Below, piece by piece: positions 1 to 4,709 of a DNA stretch of 6,432 bases. This stretch comes from Candidatus Latescibacterota bacterium (GTDB lineage Bacteria; Latescibacterota; UBA2968; UBA8231), in NCBI GenBank assembly GCA_003529325.1, contig DPVW01000308.1, positions 1 to 6,432 on the forward strand, in the 5' to 3' direction. Numbering within the stretch: position 1 is the stretch's first letter; each line of letters starts with the position of its first letter. The position numbers were made by a program, and so were the translations under genes. The notes under the pieces were generated by a model. The model saw only the letters and a list, made by a program, of their open reading frames with translations. It made no database searches and was not told where the DNA came from.

Positions 1-588
1 CCCCGATATCTTGCAATACACACCCGGCAAATCTGCCACCCGTGCGATGTCGGTAGCCCAGGGCTCCATATCACCTGTAGCTATAGCCGGTTTCGAGATG
101 TGGTCGACGACCATGCGCAGGTCTGGGACCTTTTTCGCCAGCAGTGGTATTTGCCATAGTTGGTGTGGCCGAGTCAGAACGTCGTATGCCAAACCTCGAG
201 CGGCGACCTTCCGCAGCCCTCGAATGGAGTCGTCGCGTGTGAGCCACTCCGGGTCCGGATCATGCTCGGCGCCGTGGCGAATGCCCACCAGGCCAGCCCT
301 TGCAATCAGCCGGTCAAGAACCTCGCCCACATCCGGACTTGTCAGGTCTACCCAGGCCACCACGCCTGCAATGAAATCGTTGGCGTGGAACAGATCCAAA
401 AGCCAGTCGGCCTCTTCCACCGACTCATGGGCCTGCACCAAAACCGTAGCGGATACGCCGTTGTTGTGCAGCAGCGGCTCAAGATCTGTCGGTAGATAGT
501 TCCGCTTCAAAACATTGTCGCCAGGTGGCATCCAGCCGTAATCGAGCTTAGAAAGATCCCACAGGTGATGGTGGCTGTCTACTATCAA
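1..588 (-). CDS. L-fuconolactonase-like amidohydrolase (amidohydrolase-2 family), 3' end cut by the window edge
   Basis: Partial gene; the first 196 residues are present and about 80-90 C-terminal residues lie beyond the left edge, judging from the usual family length near 280. The frame is open from base 588 to base 1. The N-terminus reads MIVDSHHHLWD, with the metal-binding HxH motif (H6 and H8). Further family marks are RHGAEHDPDPEWL (residues 104-116), a YDVLTRP segment (135-141), VVDHISKP (160-167, with D162 and H163) and VYCKISG at the edge (190-196). These match L-fuconolactonase and 2-pyrone-4,6-dicarboxylate lactonase relatives, cytoplasmic TIM-barrel enzymes that open sugar lactones to aldonates. 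The start is TTG, chosen because GGGAGAG lies 7 bases upstream and translation begins exactly at the expected IVDxHxH strand; no ATG fits. It follows the mutarotase by 38 bases. The fold and family are clear. The substrate (L-fucono- or L-rhamnono-lactone) is inferred from its neighbours. Confidence 0.88.
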   Translation of the reverse strand, partial: MIVDSHHHLWDLSKLDYGWMPPGDNVLKRNYLPTDLEPLLHNNGVSATVLVQAHESVEEADWLLDLFHANDFIAGVVAWVDLTSPDVGEVLDRLIARAGLVGIRHGAEHDPDPEWLTRDDSIRGLRKVAARGLAYDVLTRPHQLWQIPLLAKKVPDLRMVVDHISKPAIATGDMEPWATDIARVADLPGVYCKISG

Positions 589-595
589 GCTGTTA

Positions 596-602
596 CTCTC
601 CC
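596..602 (-). promoter_or_regulatory. Ribosome binding site deciding the TTG start of the lactonase gene
   Basis: On the minus strand GGGAGAG lies 7 bases before a TTG codon (586-588). The site sits between the mutarotase stop and the lactonase start. There is no ATG or GTG at a sensible place in this frame, so this site supports the TTG start. Confidence 0.6.
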
Positions 603-626
603 GTGGTCTGGATGTTTCGCTTCCTA

Positions 627-962
627 CTACCAGTTGAGGTCGAAGACCTCTTCCATTTCGGACCACCAGTCGCCAGCAGCCGCCCCCGAGATCGGCTGCT
701 GGAACGTTCTCATCAACTCGTCCCATTCACCCGCCCGTCCGGATTCCATGTATCGCGGAAAGTCTCGCTTTGGCACGAAGGCGTCTTCCGCCTCTAGATA
801 CATGAACAGGCGGTTGCCGTGAAGGAATATCTTCATACCTGTGATTCCGACGCCCCTGAGACCCGCGAGCACGTCTGGCCAGACGGCTCGGTGGTACTCA
901 ATATACTTGTCCCTGATCTCCTGGTTGTCCTTCAAGTCGAGGGCCATTCCATAGGATTTCAC
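627..962 (-). CDS. rhaM: L-rhamnose mutarotase family protein (RhaM/YiiL type)
   Basis: 111 residues, close to the roughly 104 of Escherichia coli RhaM. Enzymes of this family interconvert the alpha and beta anomers of L-rhamnose or related 6-deoxy sugars in the cytoplasm, as small dimeric ferredoxin-like folds. The opening MKSYGMALDLK, the KYIEYHRAVWPDVLAGL helix (19-35), the GITGMKIFLHGNRLFMYLE strands (39-57) and the C-terminal EMEEVFDLNW are typical. By alignment from memory, Y20 and H24 correspond to RhaM catalytic Y18 and H22. The tandem Trp site of RhaM reads W80-D81 here, so the second Trp appears to be missing. The start is GTG; the nearest AGGAG (975-979) is 12 bases upstream, rather far, but MKxYGM is the normal family N-terminus. 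An ATG five codons later is an alternative. It lies between the aldose dehydrogenase and the lactonase, which suits an anomer-supplying role. It could act on L-fucose instead of L-rhamnose. Confidence 0.9.
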   Translation of the reverse strand: MKSYGMALDLKDNQEIRDKYIEYHRAVWPDVLAGLRGVGITGMKIFLHGNRLFMYLEAEDAFVPKRDFPRYMESGRAGEWDELMRTFQQPISGAAAGDWWSEMEEVFDLNW

Positions 963-974
963 CGGGCAATCACG

Positions 975-979
975 CTCCT
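975..979 (-). promoter_or_regulatory. Probable ribosome binding site of the mutarotase gene
   Basis: AGGAG on the minus strand, within GAGAGGAGC, in the 37-base gap after the aldo/keto reductase stop. It stands 12 bases from the GTG start at 960-962, longer than usual, so initiation may be modest. A GTG only two bases downstream of it is out of frame. Confidence 0.4.
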
Positions 980-999
980 CTCAGACAACTCAATTATCA

Positions 1000-1995
1000 C
1001 TACGGGGAGGCAGGTGTTGGGGCTCCATCAGGAATCAGCCCCATTTCACGCAACTCGGCCCAGAGGTCGTTTGGTGTCGGGAATGCTGCCATCTCCAGGT
1101 TTTCCGCGACCTCTGTTGTGGAGCGGGCGCCCGGTATAATAGAAACCACCGCTGGATGAGCCAGTCCAAATTGGAGGGCGGCCGCCTTGAGAGGCACGGC
1201 GTGGCGGTCGCAGACAGTCTTGATTCTGCGGGCCTGTGCCAGTATATCCGGTGGGGCGGTCATGTAATCGTACGTCGCAGCCGACGATAGATCGGAGGCG
1301 AGGATACCAGAGTTGTAAGGCCCGCCAAGAATGATTCCTATGTCTTTTTCGGCGCACAACGGAAGTAACTCGGCCAGCCCGGAGCTGTCCAGCAGGGTGT
1401 ATCTGCCAGCGAGCAGAAAGCAATCGAAGTCGCCCTCTCTCGCGAGATCCGCCAGCATCTGCCACTGGTTCATCCCCGCGCCTATGGCGCCGACAACGCC
1501 CTGGGATCTGAGTTCGGCAAGCGCGGGATATGCCTCCCCAATCGCTTGCTCGTAGTGATCATCTGGATCATGTATGAGGGCGATGTCGATACGGTCCAAC
1601 CCCAGGCGCTCCAGGCTATCCTCAAGCGATCTTAGCACCCCGTCGCGACTGAAGTCGAAGACCGGTTCCATCGCAGGCAGGTTCATGAACTGCTCGGACT
1701 CCGGTGGGGCGTCCACCGGCATCAGCACACGGCCCACTTTTGTGGAGATCGTGTAGCGATTTCGATCCAGCTGTCGGAGAGCCTCTCGGTAGGCGAGTTC
1801 GCTCCGCCCGCTGCCGTACAGCGGTGCAGTATCGAAATAGTGCACCCCCAGTTCATGGGCCTTCAGTACCGTGTCGGCAGCTGCATCTTTCCCAACATCG
1901 GCGTACAGTCCGCCAAGAGGCGCGCCGCCAAGTCCAACACGAGTGACCCGAACGCCGGTCGTGCGGATCTCAACGCTGTTCAGAGGATTTGTCAT
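1000..1995 (-). CDS. Aldo/keto reductase, D-threo-aldose 1-dehydrogenase / L-fucose dehydrogenase type
   Basis: 331 residues, a full-length NAD(P)-dependent TIM-barrel oxidoreductase. The catalytic tetrad is visible: D55 and Y60 in FDTAPLYGSGRSE (54-66), K86 in STKVGR (84-89), and H142 in IALIHDPDD (138-146). The C-terminal part has SIIPGARSTTEVAENL, the cofactor-phosphate loop of the superfamily. The FDTAPLYGSGRSE and LIHDPDDHY wording and the GIILGGPYNSGIL segment point to the branch with L-fucose, D-arabinose and D-threo-aldose 1-dehydrogenases. These oxidise the anomeric carbon to a lactone, so the enzyme probably works as a dehydrogenase rather than a reductase. It is followed by a mutarotase and a lactonase, which fits. 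ATG start at 1993-1995 with GGAG only two bases away, an imperfect ribosome site. Family certain; substrate inferred. Pyridoxal 4-dehydrogenase is a related alternative. Confidence 0.9.
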   Translation of the reverse strand: MTNPLNSVEIRTTGVRVTRVGLGGAPLGGLYADVGKDAAADTVLKAHELGVHYFDTAPLYGSGRSELAYREALRQLDRNRYTISTKVGRVLMPVDAPPESEQFMNLPAMEPVFDFSRDGVLRSLEDSLERLGLDRIDIALIHDPDDHYEQAIGEAYPALAELRSQGVVGAIGAGMNQWQMLADLAREGDFDCFLLAGRYTLLDSSGLAELLPLCAEKDIGIILGGPYNSGILASDLSSAATYDYMTAPPDILAQARRIKTVCDRHAVPLKAAALQFGLAHPAVVSIIPGARSTTEVAENLEMAAFPTPNDLWAELREMGLIPDGAPTPASP

Positions 1996-2061
1996 AGCTC
2001 CATTCTTTCAAATGGCGTGACGCTTCTGCGAATATTGGTCGTCGAGACAGGTTACCACGCC
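1996..2061 (-). other. Gap between the broken propeller gene and the aldo/keto reductase
   Basis: This 66-base gap is the longest in the minus-strand run, so a secondary promoter for the sugar genes could lie here. I see no convincing -35/-10 pair. GGCGTG near the propeller stop and CACGCC near the reductase start are inverted copies separated by about 35 bases, too far apart for a clear hairpin. No T-run terminator is present. Confidence 0.3.
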
Positions 2062-2077
2062 CTATTCATGATCTTCT

Positions 2078-2096
2078 GCCCCGGAGATTCCGGGGC
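2078..2096. repeat. Perfect 8-bp inverted repeat (hairpin) at the end of the propeller gene
   Basis: GCCCCGGA, loop GAT, TCCGGGGC: eight uninterrupted pairs, seven of them G-C, around a three-base loop. It lies inside the last codons of the broken propeller gene, about 14 bases before its stop on the minus strand. Neither side is followed by a T run, so it is not a standard intrinsic terminator. It could slow transcription or stabilise an mRNA end. Confidence 0.55.
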
Positions 2097-2605
2097 GTGC
2101 CACGCTGAACACGGCCACAGCACTGTCACGTACACCAGCGGCATAGAGATCCTTGTTGTTCGGGCTCACCACCAACGAAATCACGCCATCAAGCCCATCG
2201 ATACCCCCACGACTTCCTGACGCTTTTCTATGAATGTCAGAGAGCCGGTCGCTGAATCTCGGCTGCACACTGCCACCGTGCCGTCACCTCCACCCGCGGC
2301 GTAGAGGTGATTACCGTCGGGGCTTATTGTTACCGAATGGAAAAGCCCGTCAACACCCCCAAAGCCGTCCCTCTGGACCTCCACGAAGGCAAGAGCGCCA
2401 CTGGCTGGGTCCCGGCTGAACACCGCCACGGCGTCAGGTCGATCCAACGATTCGGAACTCAACTGTGATTCGCTGGACGACGTCACTTTGTCACTCCCGC
2501 CGTGGCGTAGACATGTCGTCCGTCCGGACTGACAGTCACCGACGTAGCACCGTTGAGCCCGTCGACTCCACCCTCGCCGTCCCTGTGAATTTCGATGAAG
2601 GTGAG
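2090..2605 (-). repeat. Three tandem beta-propeller blade repeats
   Basis: Approximate units on the minus strand are 2605-2397 (with an extra serine-rich insert), 2396-2244 and 2243-2090. The shared core is (L/A)(T/A)F(I/V)E.....G.GG(V/I)DGL, then a variable stretch, then (V/I)SPDG or VSPNN, (V/L)YA, D and VAV(F/C)S. Unit 1 carries about 18 extra residues between the YATAGSD strand and the VAVFSRD strand, rich in Ser and Glu. The units sit in different reading frames because of the two frameshifts, and their conservation shows the frames once belonged together. Confidence 0.7.
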
Positions 2606-2800
2606 GTGCTCACGGGGATCGCCCGTACACGCAACACCTAAAACGGAACCCAGCAAAGCCACAACCGTTGCTAGGATGGCCGTTCTTATATGGCGAGTGT
2701 GGGGGTTCGTTCCCGGTGCCAGGAACAATGCGCTGAGTCGTCTCATTAAAGATCGCTGAGATTCAGACGCTGGTCTATCGCTAGGAGTATCGGTCAAGGT

Positions 2801-3880
2801 CTAGTCGTAGTGGCCTTCAGATAGACCGAGAGGGACAGTGGCAGGTTGTTCGCACGTAGAGCTTAATACAAGGTGGCGGTCGGTATCGGAGGATTCGTGC
2901 AAGCCTTGCATGATCTCGAGGACGTGGCGGGCCAACCGTGCATCTACCCGTGATTTGCGGCCGTTTCGTATAGCCGCCGCCATGTCCACGACTCCGAGAC
3001 CGCGCCGACCTTCTGGGTAGGCCAGAGGCACCGACTCCCACTCTTCTTGTCCACGCTGGACCTCCACCGGCCCATCAAACATGTTGGGATCGGGAACGCT
3101 CAGCGTGCCTTCCGTGCCATAGATTTCTATGTGAGGCAGTCGCGAACCCCACACATCAAAGCTCGTCACGATCGTCGCCACCGCCCCGCTGTGGAAATCC
3201 AGTAGTCCAGTCACATGGGTTGGGATCTCCACGTCCACGCGTTGACCGCGCTTCGGCTCGCTCAGAATAGTTCTATGCTCAAAGGCGCTGCTTGTAACGC
3301 CGGCAATACGGCGCACTGGTCCCATCAGAGAGACCAGAGCCGTCAAATAGTAAGGACCCATGTCATACATCGGTCCACCTCCATTCTTGTAGAAGAAGGC
3401 GGGATCGGGATGCCACTGCTCGTGTCCGTGGCTCATCATAAAAGCTGTAGCGGCGATAGGGCGGCCGATGGTGCCGTCATTGATCAACTTGCGGCAGGTC
3501 TGGAGACCGCCTCCCAGAAAAGTGTCCGGTGCGCAGCCCGCGACCACGCCTGCCTTTTCAGCGGCCTCAACGATCGCGTCGCCGTCAGAGAGCGCGATTG
3601 CCAATGGCTTCTCGCTGTATACATGTTTGCCAGCGTCTATCGCGCCCAAACTGACCTCGGCATGGACCTGCGGCAGCGTCAAATTGACCACAATATCCAC
3701 AGCGGGGTCTGCCAACAATTCCTGTGACGTCATCGCCTGGACGCTGTACTCGACCGCCCTGCTCGCCGCGCGGTCCACATCGAGATCGGCGCACGCGACG
3801 ACATCAACTTCGTCATACTGTTTCAGGCCCTCAAAGTACCGCGGGCTGATATTCCCGCAACCGACGATGCCAATGTTCAT
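2801..3880 (-). CDS. Gfo/Idh/MocA family NAD(P)-dependent sugar oxidoreductase
   Basis: 359 residues, full length for the family. The N-terminal Rossmann domain opens MNIGIVGCGNIS, with the dinucleotide-binding GxGxx(S) at residues 7-12 and acidic D32 after the second strand, which suggests NAD preference. The EKP motif is at 90-92 (catalytic Lys K91). The second half has GRPIAATAF, then NGGGPMYDMGPYY (166-178) with D173 at the usual catalytic Asp. The His usually found four residues after that Asp is Y177 here. Such enzymes oxidise or reduce sugars, inositols or glycosides in the cytoplasm. It starts 13 bases after thuA; AGAGG (3891-3895) overlaps the thuA stop and stands 10 bases from its ATG, so translation may be coupled. 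The ThuA pairing recalls rhizobial thuB, implicated in making 3-keto disaccharides. Family certain, substrate unknown. Confidence 0.92.
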   Translation of the reverse strand: MNIGIVGCGNISPRYFEGLKQYDEVDVVACADLDVDRAASRAVEYSVQAMTSQELLADPAVDIVVNLTLPQVHAEVSLGAIDAGKHVYSEKPLAIALSDGDAIVEAAEKAGVVAGCAPDTFLGGGLQTCRKLINDGTIGRPIAATAFMMSHGHEQWHPDPAFFYKNGGGPMYDMGPYYLTALVSLMGPVRRIAGVTSSAFEHRTILSEPKRGQRVDVEIPTHVTGLLDFHSGAVATIVTSFDVWGSRLPHIEIYGTEGTLSVPDPNMFDGPVEVQRGQEEWESVPLAYPEGRRGLGVVDMAAAIRNGRKSRVDARLARHVLEIMQGLHESSDTDRHLVLSSTCEQPATVPLGLSEGHYD

Positions 3881-3890
3881 GTTGTTTGTG

Positions 3891-3895
3891 CCTCT
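3891..3895 (-). promoter_or_regulatory. Ribosome binding site of the Gfo/Idh/MocA gene, overlapping the thuA stop
   Basis: AGAGG on the minus strand shares bases with the TAG stop of the ThuA gene (3894-3896) and lies 10 bases before the ATG at 3878-3880. A ribosome ending ThuA would cover this site, which favours coupled translation. Confidence 0.5.
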
Positions 3896-4568
3896 ATTGG
3901 CTGGCCCAAAGCATGCCCCGTTGCATCATCTCCATGACCTGCGGAACGTCGAAATCGTCCACCTTGTGGCCCAGCGACGAGTAGAAGACGCGGCCCTTAC
4001 CCCACATTCGCTTCCACACCACCGGCATTACGCAGCCCGCAATCCAGGTAGTTTCGTAGGGCGCGTCGCCAGAGGCCAGCTGATCTCCCTTGAAGGTTGT
4101 TGTGGCCAAAACCTCGTTACTTGGATCGACGTGCATGTAATACTGCTCAGTATGCATGGTGAAGTCGGTGAGCCCAGCCGATATGGGGTCGTCGTGATCA
4201 ATAATGTTGACGTCGTAGTCGACGTACTTGCCCGGGTGCGCGACCCACTGCCCACCTACCATGAATTGGTAGTCGGTGCTCATGCGAAACGAATCGCCCA
4301 TACTGCCGTGCCATCCGGCGATCCCAACACCAGAGTGCACCGCTGCTAGCAGGTTTTGCACCTGCTCCTGGGCTATTTCTCCCTGGGTCCAGACAGGCAC
4401 GATGAGGCTCAGGGCCTGGAGTTTGTCGGCGTCCATATAGGAATCCAGTGTGTCCGAGATTTCGACGTCATATCCTTGACTTTCCAGCCACGGGCCGAAT
4501 ATCTCGGTGCACTCCTTCGGTGAGTGACCCGGCCAGCCGCCCCAGACCAGCAGCGCGCTTTTGCTCAT
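3894..4568 (-). CDS. thuA: ThuA-family (trehalose utilisation) protein
   Basis: 224 residues with a class I glutamine-amidotransferase-like fold, as in ThuA domain proteins. Visible family segments are [15 protein letters not shown] (6-20), [10 protein letters not shown] (56-65), [16 protein letters not shown] (80-95), the [11 protein letters not shown] signature (103-113), [17 protein letters not shown] (141-157) and [22 protein letters not shown] (180-201). Nothing suggests export, so it should be cytoplasmic. I start it at ATG 4566-4568, because AGGAGG (4574-4579) lies 5 bases upstream; a GTG ten codons earlier would place that site inside the gene. It is the first gene of the probable operon and stands 13 bases before the dehydrogenase. 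In rhizobia thuA and thuB are needed for using trehalose and related disaccharides, with ThuB linked to 3-keto sugar formation; the exact reaction of ThuA here cannot be read from sequence. Confidence 0.92.
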   Translation of the reverse strand: MSKSALLVWGGWPGHSPKECTEIFGPWLESQGYDVEISDTLDSYMDADKLQALSLIVPVWTQGEIAQEQVQNLLAAVHSGVGIAGWHGSMGDSFRMSTDYQFMVGGQWVAHPGKYVDYDVNIIDHDDPISAGLTDFTMHTEQYYMHVDPSNEVLATTTFKGDQLASGDAPYETTWIAGCVMPVVWKRMWGKGRVFYSSLGHKVDDFDVPQVMEMMQRGMLWASQ

Positions 4569-4573
4569 CCTTG

Positions 4574-4579
4574 CCTCCT
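4574..4579 (-). promoter_or_regulatory. Strong ribosome binding site deciding the thuA start
   Basis: A consensus AGGAGG on the minus strand stands 5 bases before the ATG at 4566-4568. It rules in favour of this ATG over the upstream in-frame GTG at 4596-4598. Confidence 0.8.
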
Positions 4580-4697
4580 GCGTCTTATCTTTCGGCACCG
4601 AGTCCTGTATGATTCCGCCAGGCTATTCGATGCTGCAAGATACTACCAGTTTCCCGCGAATGGGAGACCCCGAAATTTCACTTGTAAGGCGACACAT

Positions 4698-4702
4698 GGA
4701 GG
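4698..4702 (+). promoter_or_regulatory. Ribosome binding site deciding the TTG start of the NHL gene
   Basis: GGAGG stands 7 bases before TTG at 4710-4712. The frame is open for some distance upstream but has no ATG or GTG near, so TTG is the best start. The site lies inside a five-codon ATG frame (4696-4713) whose TGA overlaps the TTG. Confidence 0.65.
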
Positions 4703-4709
4703 CAAATTC

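Larger units (their letters stand above)
2062..2797 (-). pseudogene. Beta-propeller (7-bladed-lactonase-like) gene broken by two frameshifts
   Basis: Three overlapping minus-strand frames together make one protein: 2797-2483, 2486-2181 and about 2268-2062. Adding one G to the GGG run at 2496-2498 and one G to the GGGGG run at 2204-2208 gives one continuous frame of about 245 residues. The N-terminus has a basic stretch, then a hydrophobic segment at about residues 39-56 ending in GVAC, an imperfect lipobox, so the product would be exported or membrane-anchored. Three propeller repeats follow, with the pattern F(I/V)E...RDG.GGVDGL...SVTVSPDG.H.YAAG..D..VAVFSRD. Three blades are too few for a closed propeller, and the last ends early in VAVFSVARPGISG, so the gene looks truncated as well. 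The TTG start lies 3 bases after the Gfo/Idh/MocA stop; an ATG at 2744-2746 is an alternative. It could be a real pseudogene, a split gene or sequencing error. Function unknown. Confidence 0.7.
4569..4709. promoter_or_regulatory. Divergent intergenic region between the sugar operon and the NHL gene
   Basis: These 141 bases separate two divergent genes and so should hold the promoters of both. On the minus strand TTGCAG (near 4633-4638) could serve as a -35 box for thuA, but the -10 match that follows is weak. On the plus strand I see no convincing promoter. No long palindrome resembling an operator was found. The short ATG frame at 4696-4713 encodes only five residues. Confidence 0.45.

Noticed and set aside
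11..499. Plus-strand open frames at the left edge
   Set aside because: The minus-strand frame here reads as a clear amidohydrolase with an HxH motif and many conserved segments; the plus-strand translations are low-complexity Ser/Arg-rich.
627..962. L-fucose mutarotase FucU as identity of the small protein
   Set aside because: Length and motifs (Y...H, MKxYGM start, VFDLNW end) fit the RhaM/YiiL fold; FucU belongs to the unrelated RbsD-like family.
2078..2096. Intrinsic terminator of the upstream half of the operon
   Set aside because: The stem is strong, but no T run follows on either strand.
1840..2220. Plus-strand open frame across the reductase start
   Set aside because: It overlaps the antisense strand of two genes and has no ribosome site or recognisable domain.
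3468..4349. Long plus-strand open frame (293 codons)
   Set aside because: It lies opposite the well-supported Gfo/Idh/MocA and ThuA genes, spans their junction, and its translation has no recognisable domain. It is an antisense shadow.
4596..4598. GTG start ten codons upstream for thuA
   Set aside because: The strong AGGAGG at 4574-4579 is placed for the ATG at 4566-4568, and the extra residues do not resemble the family N-terminus.
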